A stretch of 64,000 nt of DNA, from positions 705,501-769,500 of the forward strand of contig NZ_CP115446.1 of assembly GCF_027912455.1 (NCBI RefSeq), given 5' to 3'. Positions 8,222-16,578 of this stretch are shown one piece after another. The DNA comes from Aurantiacibacter sp. MUD61. GTDB lineage: Bacteria; Pseudomonadota; Alphaproteobacteria; Sphingomonadales; Sphingomonadaceae. Position 1 is the stretch's first letter, and every line of letters starts with the position of its first letter. A program made the position numbers and the translations under genes. The notes beneath the pieces were generated by a model that searched no databases, had not been told where the DNA came from, and worked only from the letters and a program-made list of their open reading frames with translations.

Positions 8222-9664
8222 ATGGCACTCGGCCCGAGACTGGACCTCAGGCAATCGCAATCGCTGGTGATGACGCCGCAGCTGCAGCAGGCGATCAAGC
8301 TGCTGGCGCTGTCCAACCTCGAGATCGAGACCTTCATCGGCGATGCGCTGGAAAGCAATCCGCTCCTCGAAGCGGGCGAGATGCGCGAGCGCGACGGCGA
8401 AGAACCCGCCGAACCCGAACTACACGATTCCACTCCGGGAGACGGCGATTCCGCGCTCGATATCGACGAGAGCGCACTGGACCGGGACCGCGACACCGGC
8501 GACTGGTCCGAAGCCATGGCATCGGGCGGCGGCGAGGATTCGGGTTTTGACCTAGAGAACCGCGAAGATGTCGCGCTCAGCCTCGCCGATCACCTTGAGC
8601 AACAGGTGGGTGCCTGCGCGCCGTGCCAGCACACTGCCTTTATCGCCCATCACCTGATCGCCCAGCTGGATGAGGCAGGCTATCTCACCGCCAAATTGCA
8701 CGACGTCGCGAATGCACTGAACGTGCCGCTCGCCGATGTCGAACGCGCGCTCGAATGCGTGCAGAGCATGGACCCGACGGGCGTTGGCGCGCGCGATCTC
8801 AGCGAATGCCTCGCGCTGCAGGCGAAGGAGGCCGATCGTTACGATCCGTGCATGGAAGTGATGATCAACAACCTCGATCTCATCGCCAAGGGAGCCTTCG
8901 CGCAGATCAAGCGCATCTGCCGCGTCGATGACGAGGATCTGGCAGACATGCTGTCCGAATTGCGCAGCTACAATCCCAAGCCCGGCCTCGCGTTCGGCGG
9001 CAGTGGCGCCAGCGCGGTGGTGCCCGATGTGCTGATCACCGAAGGCAAAGGCGAGAGCGCATGGGACATCAAGCTGAACGAAGCGACCCTGCCCCGGCTT
9101 GTGGTCAATCGCAGCTATTACCTTGAACTGAAAGAGGGCTCCCCGGGCAAGGACGCGAAGAGCTGGCTCAATGAAAAGCTCGCCGATGCCAACTGGCTGA
9201 TCAAGGCATTGGACCAGCGGCAGAAGACCATCCTCAAAACCGCCGCCGAGATCGTGAAGCAACAGGACGGTTTCTTCCGCAAAGGGGTGAGCGAGCTGAA
9301 ACCCCTCACTCTCGCCAAGGTGGCCGAAGCCATCGAAATGCACGAAAGCACCGTCAGCCGCGTGACGAGCAACAAATTCCTCCACTGCGACCGCGGCACC
9401 TTTGAGCTGAAATACTTCTTCTCCAGCGGCGTGGCCTCGGCAGACGGCGAAGGCGCGAGCGCCGAAGCCGTCAAGGCCCGCATCAAGGCGCTGACCGATG
9501 CCGAGGACCCGAAGAAGATCCTGTCCGACGATGCTCTGGTGGACCTGCTGAAGGCGGAAGGCTTCGACCTCGCGCGGCGCACCGTGGCGAAATATCGCGA
9601 GGCTATCGGGATTGGCTCGAGCGTGCAGCGGCGCAGGGCGAAGAAGCTGGCGGCGTTGAGTTAA
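8222..9664 (+). CDS. rpoN: RNA polymerase sigma-54 factor
   Basis: Sigma-54 directs RNA polymerase to -24/-12 promoters and needs an enhancer-binding ATPase to open them. The 480-residue product has the glutamine-rich region I (residues 1-50, including LRQSQSLVMTPQLQQAI), an acidic region II, the core-binding domain, a helix-turn-helix part and the signature RpoN box ARRTVAKYRE near the C-terminus. Its start is 18 bases after lptB, so the two are probably co-transcribed. No PII or nitrogen genes sit next to it, although a PII gene lies at the far right of the window. Confidence 0.96.
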   Translation: MALGPRLDLRQSQSLVMTPQLQQAIKLLALSNLEIETFIGDALESNPLLEAGEMRERDGEEPAEPELHDSTPGDGDSALDIDESALDRDRDTGDWSEAMASGGGEDSGFDLENREDVALSLADHLEQQVGACAPCQHTAFIAHHLIAQLDEAGYLTAKLHDVANALNVPLADVERALECVQSMDPTGVGARDLSECLALQAKEADRYDPCMEVMINNLDLIAKGAFAQIKRICRVDDEDLADMLSELRSYNPKPGLAFGGSGASAVVPDVLITEGKGESAWDIKLNEATLPRLVVNRSYYLELKEGSPGKDAKSWLNEKLADANWLIKALDQRQKTILKTAAEIVKQQDGFFRKGVSELKPLTLAKVAEAIEMHESTVSRVTSNKFLHCDRGTFELKYFFSSGVASADGEGASAEAVKARIKALTDAEDPKKILSDDALVDLLKAEGFDLARRTVAKYREAIGIGSSVQRRRAKKLAALS

Positions 9665-9836
9665 TCGGTTGAGAGCCATTGTAATTCAGGCCCCTCGCCA
9701 CCATCTATAGATCAGCTACCAGTCGCAATAGACGGTCTGACCGGCGCCAGGACGCGCCCCTTTTTCCATCCTTTGAGCCTCCTAGCCGCAGCCGTGGCCA
9801 ATACTGGTGCGCTGCACTCTCCAGGAAGGAAATATC

Positions 9837-10088
9837 ATGGCCCATTTCGGCAACATCAAATCCTACAATCAGGACAAGGGTACCGGCACGATTATTCCGG
9901 AAAAGGGCGGCGATGCCCTGCCTTTCAAGAAGAAGGACCTGCAGCAGGAAGCTGAGGCTCCGAAGGTCGACCAGCGCTTCTCTTACGAGACAGCCGAAGT
10001 CGATGGCGGGCACAAGCGCGCCACCAACCTGCAAATGCAGGCCGAAGAGTCCACCCACGAGGAACAGGCCCGCAATCAGCAGGGCTGA
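9837..10088 (+). CDS. Cold-shock-like protein with degenerate RNA-binding motifs
   Basis: The 83-residue protein starts like a CspA-type cold-shock domain (GNIKSYNQDKGTGTII, then GGDALPFKKKDL) and then diverges into a charged Glu/Gln-rich tail. The aromatic positions that define the nucleic-acid-binding face are lost: the RNP1 motif K-G-F-G-F is KGTGT, and the RNP2 motif VFVH is LPFK. So it keeps the fold pattern but probably not normal RNA binding (inference). AGGAAGG lies in front of the ATG at 9837. It is the first of a run of four small genes transcribed together to 11236. Confidence 0.75.
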   Translation: MAHFGNIKSYNQDKGTGTIIPEKGGDALPFKKKDLQQEAEAPKVDQRFSYETAEVDGGHKRATNLQMQAEESTHEEQARNQQG

Positions 10089-10185
10089 TCAGGCATAATG
10101 CAACCGGCGCGGCACCGTGGCAGCAATGCTCGCGGTGCCGAGCGGGTCCCCGCCCCGATCCTCCGGCTCCTTGAAGGAGGCCCCC

Positions 10186-10443
10186 ATGTCAATGAACGAA
10201 CTGCTCTACGATCACCAGCTCGCCATTCTGCGTGCGCAGCATGCGGCGCTTGGCGAGGGCGATCTGGACCTGCGCGATCGGAGCCATCTCTTCGCCCAGC
10301 GGATAGCCGACTGGCGCAGCGGCCAAAGCCTGCCGACCGTGGGCTGGCCCGGCCACGCTGAGGATGGCCAACGGCCCGAAACGCACGCTGGGACCGAAAC
10401 GCTCACCGCGCAAACGCCTCCCGCTGCAAAGGTCACACCATGA
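10186..10443 (+). CDS. Small hypothetical protein, 85 aa
   Basis: Unrecognised soluble protein. The first half (MSMNELLYDHQLAILRAQ onward) is helical and charged with several His residues; the second half is Pro/Thr/Ala-rich and probably disordered. A strong AAGGAGG at 10174-10180 supports the ATG at 10186 (a second ATG at 10192 is possible). Its stop overlaps the next gene start by four bases (ATGA), so it is translationally coupled to it. Confidence 0.65.
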   Translation: MSMNELLYDHQLAILRAQHAALGEGDLDLRDRSHLFAQRIADWRSGQSLPTVGWPGHAEDGQRPETHAGTETLTAQTPPAAKVTP

Positions 10444-10682
10444 ATATCGAGCAAGACAGCCTGCGCTCCAGCCCCTTCGGCACCAGTGAATGGGAAAACG
10501 AAGGCGGCAGCACCGCACCTCCTCCCGTGCCCGAGAACCTGCCCAACGGCGTGAGTGCCAGGTGGGTCCTCGAATACCGCGTTGGCGAATATCGTTACAC
10601 CAGCCTTGCCGATGCGAAATCCGAACAGCAACGCCGCAACCGCATGGCGGACAAGGCAAAGGCTGAGGCGCGGAGCAGTTGA
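10440..10682 (+). CDS. Small hypothetical protein, 80 aa
   Basis: Unrecognised soluble protein. After a polar, Ser/Pro-rich N-terminal half it has a short beta-like segment (ARWVLEYRVGEYRYTSL) and a basic helical end rich in Lys, Arg and Ala (SEQQRRNRMADKAKAEARSS). Start and stop are both overlapped by its neighbours (ATGA upstream, TTGA downstream), a strong sign of a real translated gene in a coupled operon. No membrane segment or signal peptide. Confidence 0.65.
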   Translation: MNIEQDSLRSSPFGTSEWENEGGSTAPPPVPENLPNGVSARWVLEYRVGEYRYTSLADAKSEQQRRNRMADKAKAEARSS

Positions 10683-11236
10683 GGGAACACGCACAAGGGC
10701 CCTTTTTCGGGCCGGAAGCCCCTTCGCTCGCGCCGCGCAAGCACCCGCGCATCAAGCGCTGGCGCTCCATCGCCAAGGCCGTTTCGTGGCGGACGGTCGG
10801 CACGCTCGACACACTCATCCTCTCCTACCTGCTGATCACCTATCTCGGGCCGTTTTTCGGTATCGAGCTGGCGCAGGAAGACGCGGTCAAGACCGCCGGC
10901 CTGATCGCCGCGACCGAAGTCGCGACCAAGCTCATCCTCTATTTCCTCCACGAACGCGCGTGGCAGGCGATCCAGTGGGGCAAGAACCCTGCGAGCGAAC
11001 GCAGCCGCGAAACGATGCGGCGGACGACGGTGAAAACCGCCCTGTGGCGCACCATCGCCTCGCTCGACACTTTCCTGCTCGCATGGTTCTTCACCGGCAA
11101 CGCCGCAACCGCCCTATCCATCGGCGGGCTGGAGATTTTCACCAAGCTGATCCTGTACTTCATCCACGAACGGGTGTGGGGCAGGTTGCCGTTCGGCATC
11201 GAGAAGGCTGGGGGCAAGGTGGCTGCTGCGGGGTGA
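10679..11236 (+). CDS. DUF2061 membrane protein with internal duplication
   Basis: The 185-residue protein contains two copies of the DUF2061 unit, about residues 30-95 and 110-175. Each begins with K-x-x-x-W-R-T (KAVSWRTVGTLDT and KTALWRTIASLDT), has two membrane helices, and ends with TKLILYF-hinge-HERxW. The family is membrane-embedded with no known function. It starts at a TTG (10679-10681) overlapping the previous stop, preceded by GGAG. The ordinary form of the family has a single unit, so this looks like a tandem duplication fused into one chain, giving four membrane helices. Confidence 0.8.
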   Translation: MREHAQGPFFGPEAPSLAPRKHPRIKRWRSIAKAVSWRTVGTLDTLILSYLLITYLGPFFGIELAQEDAVKTAGLIAATEVATKLILYFLHERAWQAIQWGKNPASERSRETMRRTTVKTALWRTIASLDTFLLAWFFTGNAATALSIGGLEIFTKLILYFIHERVWGRLPFGIEKAGGKVAAAG

Positions 11237-11368
11237 GGGGCTAGTTTCCTCGGCATGAAGATATGGTTTGAGGCAGGCGGTTAGTGGGAACGTCCAGCCC
11301 GGATCAGCGATTAAACCACATGCTGCCAAATTATTTTTCGAGCGTCCCACCGCTTTCGGAGTAAATTT

Positions 11369-12403
11369 CTGCCCGATCCAGCCCAATTTTCAACACCTGA
11401 ACTGTTTGCAATTTGCGCGGGATGCGCAGCAATCATCGCGCTATTCGGCAGCAAAATGTCCGGCTATGCCGATACCATCGCCGACCGCACGAAATTCGGT
11501 GAGGCGCTTGTCGGATCGGTATTGCTCGGCGCTGGCACGAGCATAGCTGGCATTGTCACATCGACAAGTACCGCTGCATCTGGGGCAGCCGATCTCGCTA
11601 TCACCAACGCGCTGGGCGGGATTGCTGCGCAAACGATGTTTCTTGCCTTGGCGGACGTGGCGTATCGGAAGGTCAATCTGGAGCATGCCGCTGCCAGCGC
11701 AGTCAATCTTGGCCAAGCAACGGTGCTGATAATCCTGATCGCCCTGCCGATACTGGCGTGGGCCACGCCCGATTTCACTATCTGGGCGATAAACCCGCTG
11801 ACGCCCATCCTGGTCGGGGTCTATCTTCTTGGCCTGTATAACGCTCACAAGATTCATCGGCGACCGATGTGGTTCCCGCGTTCGACCAAGGACACCCGCA
11901 GCGAAGACGACGACGAGTGCGAAGACATGCGATCGCTGTGGCTTATCGGAACATTGTTTGGAGCGTTTACAATCATTGTAGGCTTGTCCGGCTGGATTGT
12001 CGGCATGACCGGTCTCGAGCTTTCGGGCCGATTGGGCATATCGCAAGGCGTCGTCGGCGCGCTTGGCACGGCCGTCATCACATCGCTTCCAGAGCTTGTC
12101 ACTACAATTGCAGCAGTCAGGCGAGGCGCGCTGCAACTGGCCATCGGCGGCATCATCGGCGGCAATATGTTCGATGCACTGTTTATCGCCTCGAGCGACA
12201 TCGCCTATCGTGAGGGCTCGATTTACCATGCAGTGTCTGAGCGCGCGATCTTCTGGATGGCGCTGGTCCTGTTGATGACAGCGGTCTTGCTGATCGGCTT
12301 GCTGAGGCGGCAGAAACAGGGGCCTGCGGGCATCGGGTGGGAAAGCGTTATTTTGCTCGTATTGTGGGGCGGCGGTGCGACGCTGCAGGCCACTCTGGGC
12401 TAA
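11369..12403 (+). CDS. CaCA-type cation/proton or sodium/calcium exchanger
   Basis: This is a membrane antiporter of the Ca/cation exchanger superfamily, with two inverted alpha-repeats separated by a charged loop (RSTKDTRSEDDDECED). The second alpha-motif is intact (TSLPELVTTIAAV, then GGIIGGNMFD). The first is degenerate: GTSIAGIVTSTST lacks the usual Pro-Glu. The first ATG in frame (11456) would cut off helix 1, because the codons before it read PELFAICAGCAAIIALFG. A CTG at 11369 has GGAG seven bases upstream and fits the N-terminus, giving 344 residues. Otherwise the start is 11456. Confidence 0.72.
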   Translation: MPDPAQFSTPELFAICAGCAAIIALFGSKMSGYADTIADRTKFGEALVGSVLLGAGTSIAGIVTSTSTAASGAADLAITNALGGIAAQTMFLALADVAYRKVNLEHAAASAVNLGQATVLIILIALPILAWATPDFTIWAINPLTPILVGVYLLGLYNAHKIHRRPMWFPRSTKDTRSEDDDECEDMRSLWLIGTLFGAFTIIVGLSGWIVGMTGLELSGRLGISQGVVGALGTAVITSLPELVTTIAAVRRGALQLAIGGIIGGNMFDALFIASSDIAYREGSIYHAVSERAIFWMALVLLMTAVLLIGLLRRQKQGPAGIGWESVILLVLWGGGATLQATLG

Positions 12404-12540
12404 GGGGACTTCGCAGGGTGAAACGCGAATAAGCGTCTCCCCAATGGCCTTTTCCACGCAACGTTCGTAGCGGCGCGAATGACACTACAGTTTACGATGA
12501 GGACGCTCGTGTTAAGCTTGGCCCAAATCTAGGAGAGTCC

Positions 12541-13440
12541 ATGAAGCAGCACCGCCCGACCCTGACGATACTCGCCACCCTCGCGCTCGCCACCCCCGCG
12601 ATCGCGCAGGACGCGCCTGAGCCGCAGCCGGATATCTTCCTTTTCGCCTACGATGCCTCCGCCTCGGATGACGCACTCTCGAACGGCATCAACACCACCA
12701 ATCGCCCCACGCTCTATGACAACCAGCCGTTCTTCACGGCGGGCGGCGACACTTTCGTCTATTCGCGCAGCGATGGCGCGCAGACCGATGTGTGGGAGTA
12801 TGACATTGCCTCCGGCGAGCACACGCAGATCACCCGCACGCCGGAGAGCGAATATTCGCCCACGCCCTCGCCGGACAATCGCACGATCTCTGTCGTGTTC
12901 GAGCGCAACCGCTCGATCTGGCAGGTGGACCGCGCCGATCCGGGCAACCCCTCATGGCTGCTCGAAACAGCAGGGGTGGACGAGCCGGTCGGCTATTTCG
13001 CGCGCAATCATGCGAGCGACGATGTGCTGTTCTGGTCGCGCTATGGCTTCAACGTCGCGCTCAGCCATGCTGGCGAGCCGCGCTATCACTTCGTCAGCGG
13101 CCATGCCGTGCCCGCCTCTCCCCATTTGATCCCGGGCACTGCCGAGTTCAGCTTCGTGCACCGGCAGACCAATGAGGAGGTGTGGATCAAGGCGGTCGAT
13201 CCCCAAACCCGCGCCGTGCGCCCGATCACGCCGATTGCCGGGACCAATGCCAATCACACCTGGGCGCCCGATGGATCGATCCTGCAGATCGAAGGCACGC
13301 AGCTGCACCGCTGGCGCGAAGGGGCCGCAGGCTGGGAAGTCATCGCCGACCTTGCCGATCACGGCCTCGCCAGCGCCACCCGTGTCGCGGTGAGCCCCGA
13401 TGGCTCGCGCGTCGCGGTTGTGGGGATCGCGGCCGAGTAG
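12541..13440 (+). CDS. Periplasmic TolB-like beta-propeller protein
   Basis: The 299-residue protein has a Sec signal peptide cleaved near AIAQD, followed by repeated WD40-like/TolB blades: GGDTFVYSRSDGAQTDVWEYD, EYSPTPSPDNRTISVVFE, TWAPDGSILQ and AVSPDGSRVAVVG. Such folds usually bind other proteins in the periplasm. Only about four to five blades can be seen, so it may need a partner or be a shortened propeller. It is not near tol-pal genes, so it is not TolB itself. AGGAGAG precedes the ATG. Single-gene unit, convergent with the next lipoprotein gene. Confidence 0.75.
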   Translation: MKQHRPTLTILATLALATPAIAQDAPEPQPDIFLFAYDASASDDALSNGINTTNRPTLYDNQPFFTAGGDTFVYSRSDGAQTDVWEYDIASGEHTQITRTPESEYSPTPSPDNRTISVVFERNRSIWQVDRADPGNPSWLLETAGVDEPVGYFARNHASDDVLFWSRYGFNVALSHAGEPRYHFVSGHAVPASPHLIPGTAEFSFVHRQTNEEVWIKAVDPQTRAVRPITPIAGTNANHTWAPDGSILQIEGTQLHRWREGAAGWEVIADLADHGLASATRVAVSPDGSRVAVVGIAAE

Positions 13441-13444
13441 CGCG

Positions 13445-13999
13445 TTAACTGGGCGGGTCGATCCGGTAGGTTACCGAATTCGGTCCGGCATTCGCGGTGC
13501 CCCATGCCACCGAAATCTCCATGCCCTCTTCCGTTTCCATCAGCGGTTTGAACTCGCCGGGTTCGGGAGGCATGTATTGGTTGGCGGTGCGCAAAGACTG
13601 GCGCTCGGTACCGAACGCCATGCGCTCTTCCTCAGTATCGATACCGGCCATGCGCTGCATCAGCTCCAGAATCTCTTCGTAGGCGAGCGGGTGATTGTGA
13701 TTGGCCATTTCGAAAATGACCGTGCCGGGTGCCGCCTCGGCATTTCCGCCAGTGATGAAAGTAACACCGTACGGCTCCTCGGAGGAAATCTGCCCGATGC
13801 ACACGACAGCCTCTGCCCCGGCAAACTCCCCGGCGCTTCCGGTTTGCTCTTCAAAACTTCGATTGCAGCCGCGGGCTTCGCTCCGGAATGATTCGAGCGC
13901 GGCCATCTGTTCATCCACGCTCGGAGCAGCCGGCCCGCTGCATCCCGCCAGCAAAGCCGAGCCCCCGATTGCCGTCGCTACCATCGCATATGTGCGCAT
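13445..13999 (-). CDS. Lipoprotein of unknown function
   Basis: The 184-residue protein has a lipoprotein signal peptide with the lipobox LAGC (Cys at residue 20), so the mature protein is anchored to a membrane on the periplasmic side. The rest is acidic with two further cysteines (GCNRSF, VVCIGQ) that may pair. No family recognised. It ends four bases after the TolB-like gene ends on the other strand, with no room for a terminator between them. Confidence 0.7.
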   Translation of the reverse strand: MRTYAMVATAIGGSALLAGCSGPAAPSVDEQMAALESFRSEARGCNRSFEEQTGSAGEFAGAEAVVCIGQISSEEPYGVTFITGGNAEAAPGTVIFEMANHNHPLAYEEILELMQRMAGIDTEEERMAFGTERQSLRTANQYMPPEPGEFKPLMETEEGMEISVAWGTANAGPNSVTYRIDPPS

Positions 14000-14477
14000 T
14001 CATTCCCCCTGTCTTGTGCTGTGCCCCTGTTGAGACGCACAATCTTGCAAAACGGATTTGCGCTGGCAAGGGGCGCGGGTGCCGAAACGCTGTATGAAAA
14101 CAGGCCTTTCCTACAGCTTTGGCGCGCGCCTAGCTTCGCTTCGCCCTCATTCATGCCGGGGGCAGGCTCTTGATAATCGTCGGCACCCCATCCTCCCCGC
14201 CCGGAGATATTACATGGCCCCATCCGGCATGTATTAATTCAACGAAACCGCGTTTCCGCCGCATCGTCACGCTGCGAATCGTCGCAAAGCCCTAATCCTT
14301 GAATTGCGCCAAACCGGCAGAAATTAACGGCTTTTGGCCTGTTACCCGAAAGACTCACCGAGAAAGTGTTAACGCCGGAAACAAATTATTTACCTTTTTT
14401 GGTGAGAAGTGCCGTGGTTAATTCATGGCAACACCTCCTACCGGGGGGTTACCAACGGGGACACAAGGGGACCCAAA
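14000..14477. promoter_or_regulatory. ctrA upstream region with two GANTC methylation sites
   Basis: This 478-base region separates the lipoprotein gene from ctrA. It holds two GANTC sequences, GAATC at 14276-14280 and GACTC at 14352-14356, the target of the cell-cycle methylase CcrM. In Caulobacter a GANTC site in the ctrA P1 promoter couples transcription to replication. Several TTAA half-sites (for example TTAACG at 14325 and 14370 areas) are present, but I see no pair with exact TTAA-N7-TTAA spacing. Base composition falls just upstream of the gene, which fits promoters. No coding frame here looks real. Confidence 0.55.
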
Positions 14478-15173
14478 ATGCGCGTTCTGTTGATTGAAGA
14501 CGAGCCGACAACGGCAAAAGCAATCGAGCTGATGCTCACCACCGAAGGCTTCAATGTCTATTCGACCGATCTGGGCGAGGAAGGCCTCGATCTGGGCAAG
14601 CTGTATGATTACGACATCATCCTGCTCGACCTGAACCTGCCGGACATGCACGGCTATGATGTGCTGAAGAAGCTGCGCGTCGCCAAGGTGCAGACGCCGG
14701 TTCTGATCCTTTCCGGCATTGCCGAAATGGACAGCAAGATCCGCTCCTTCGGCTTCGGTGCCGACGATTACGTGACCAAGCCCTTCCACCGCGATGAGCT
14801 GGTTGCCCGCATTCACGCTGTTGTGCGTCGTTCGAAGGGCCACAGCCAGTCGATCATCCGCACCGGCAAGCTGGCCGTGAACCTCGATGCCAAGACTGTC
14901 GAAGTCGATGGTGCCCGCGTCCACCTGACCGGCAAGGAATATGCGATGCTCGAGCTGCTTTCGCTGCGCAAGGGCACGACGCTGACCAAGGAAATGTTCC
15001 TCAACCACCTCTACGGCGGCATGGACGAGCCAGAGCTCAAGATCATCGACGTGTTCATCTGCAAGCTGCGCAAGAAGCTCTCCAGCGCATGCGGCGGTGA
15101 GAATTACATCGAGACGGTTTGGGGCCGCGGCTATGTTCTGCGCGATCCCGACGCCGAGCAGGAAGCTGCCTGA
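14478..15173 (+). CDS. ctrA: Cell cycle response regulator CtrA
   Basis: CtrA is an OmpR-type regulator that in alphaproteobacteria controls cell cycle, motility and, in several species, gene transfer agent expression. The 231-residue product has a receiver domain with the acidic pair E7/D8, phosphoacceptor D51 ([11 protein letters not shown]) and K101-type KPF motif, then a winged-helix DNA-binding domain ending in [16 protein letters not shown] chose the ATG at 14478 ([10 protein letters not shown]), exactly the CtrA start; an upstream in-frame ATG gives unrelated residues. A GTA cluster in the same window is a plausible indirect target. Confidence 0.96.
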   Translation: MRVLLIEDEPTTAKAIELMLTTEGFNVYSTDLGEEGLDLGKLYDYDIILLDLNLPDMHGYDVLKKLRVAKVQTPVLILSGIAEMDSKIRSFGFGADDYVTKPFHRDELVARIHAVVRRSKGHSQSIIRTGKLAVNLDAKTVEVDGARVHLTGKEYAMLELLSLRKGTTLTKEMFLNHLYGGMDEPELKIIDVFICKLRKKLSSACGGENYIETVWGRGYVLRDPDAEQEAA

Positions 15174-15237
15174 GAATAAAAACGCCCGCTTGAACCCCGG
15201 GCCGCGAAGACCCGTTTTCGAATGGGGGGTACCCGAG

Positions 15238-15273
15238 AAAGCCCCGGCAGCGAGATCCGCTTCCGGGGTTTTC
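15238..15273. terminator. Terminator between ctrA and the YbdG-like gene
   Basis: An AAGCCCCGG / CCGGGGTTT inverted repeat with a 14-base loop is followed by TTTTCC on the plus strand; the AAAG on the left gives a weaker T-run for the minus strand. It lies between convergent genes and touches the stop codon of the minus-strand gene (15274-15276), so it can serve both. Confidence 0.7.
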
Positions 15274-16491
15274 CTATTCCGTAGTCACCCGCAACTGGCC
15301 CAGATCGAGCCCGCTCGGCTGCTGATACAAGCGCAGTCCGAATTCCGGCAGGATCGCCAACAAGTGATCGAAGACATCGGCCTGGATGCGCTCATACTCG
15401 GCCCACTCGGTGGTGCCGGTGAAGCAGTAGATTTCGAGCGGCAGGCCTTGCGGAGTCGGCTCCAACTGGCGGACAAGCAGGGTGAAGGCTTCGGTCGAAA
15501 GTTCCGGGTGGGCCTTTAAGTAAGCGATTACATAAGCGCGGAAGGTGCCGATATTGGTAATGCGGCGCGCGTTGACCGGATTGGTGTCACCCGCCAATTC
15601 GCGTGCATTCCATTCGCGCAGCTCGGCATCTTTCGCGCCGAGATAGTCTGACAGCAGGCGGAAGCGGCGCAGGCCCTGCACTTCTTCATCCGACAGGAAG
15701 CGCACGGAATTCTGGTCGAGAGGCAGCGATCGCTTGATCCGGCGCCCACCAGCTTCGGCCATGCCGCGCCAGTTGCGGAAACTGTCGGCGATCAGGCGAT
15801 AGGTGGGGATGTTGACGATGGTCTTGTCGAAATTCTGCACTTTCACCGTGTGCAGCGCGATATCGATCACATCGCCATCGGCATTCATGCCCGGCACCTC
15901 AATCCAGTCGCCGACGCGGAGCATGTCGTTGCTCGAGAGCTGTACGCTGGCGACGAGCGAGAGGATGGTGTCCTTGAACACCAGCAGCAGCACGGCAGCC
16001 ATTGCGCCAAGGCCGGACAGCAGCAGCAGCGGTGATTGTTCGATCAGCGCGGCAATCGCGAGGATCGCAGCCGCGCAGTAGACGACGATCTTGATGACCT
16101 GAATATAGCCCTTGATCGGCTTGTTCCGGGCTTGCGGCGTCCGATTGTAGATCTCGTTGACGTAATCGAGGCCTTTGCTGATCGCCATCGCGACACTCAG
16201 GATAATGCTGGCCATCGCCACATTCTCGATGAGCTGACGAACTTCCTCTGGCAGATGCGGCACCTGGTAAATACCGCGAGCAATCAGCAACAGGGGAGCG
16301 ACAGTCGCCAGCCGTGCTGCAGCCTTGTCCGCCGTCAGTGTGCGGGTGTCGAGGAAAGGGGCCGCAAGGCGCAGCAGCACTTTCTTCAGCAGGAAATTCA
16401 CCACCAGCGCAGCCACCGCCAACAGGATCAGCCCGATGAGCGATTGCGCCCAGAGGGGCTGGGCTTCGAAAAATGCGAGTGCCTGTTCCAT
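15274..16491 (-). CDS. YbdG-like mechanosensitive channel (MscM/MscS family)
   Basis: The 405-residue protein has about five membrane helices, a pore helix region (LLLSGLGAMAAVLLLVFKDTILSLVASVQL) and the MscS beta domain (DWIEVPGMNADGDVIDIALHTVKVQNFD, then IPTYRLI). The extra insertion in the cytoplasmic part and the C-terminal ending in VFDHLLAILPEFGLRLYQQ are typical of the YbdG miniconductance branch. It is thought to open under hypo-osmotic shock. It is a second, unrelated-looking MscS-type gene beside the BON-fused one at 5.4-6.9 kb. Single gene, convergent with ctrA. Confidence 0.88.
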   Translation of the reverse strand: MEQALAFFEAQPLWAQSLIGLILLAVAALVVNFLLKKVLLRLAAPFLDTRTLTADKAAARLATVAPLLLIARGIYQVPHLPEEVRQLIENVAMASIILSVAMAISKGLDYVNEIYNRTPQARNKPIKGYIQVIKIVVYCAAAILAIAALIEQSPLLLLSGLGAMAAVLLLVFKDTILSLVASVQLSSNDMLRVGDWIEVPGMNADGDVIDIALHTVKVQNFDKTIVNIPTYRLIADSFRNWRGMAEAGGRRIKRSLPLDQNSVRFLSDEEVQGLRRFRLLSDYLGAKDAELREWNARELAGDTNPVNARRITNIGTFRAYVIAYLKAHPELSTEAFTLLVRQLEPTPQGLPLEIYCFTGTTEWAEYERIQADVFDHLLAILPEFGLRLYQQPSGLDLGQLRVTTE

Positions 16492-16578
16492 ATCGCGCGC
16501 GACCTAGGGGCTGGCCTGCCGCTCCACAACCCCCACCAAGTCTGGACAGGGCGCAGCCGCCGCATTAGCGGGGCGGCC

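Noticed and set aside
15177..15240. A small RNA gene after ctrA
   Set aside because: The sequence has weak palindromes but no promoter-like elements, so it is more simply the 3' end of the ctrA message.
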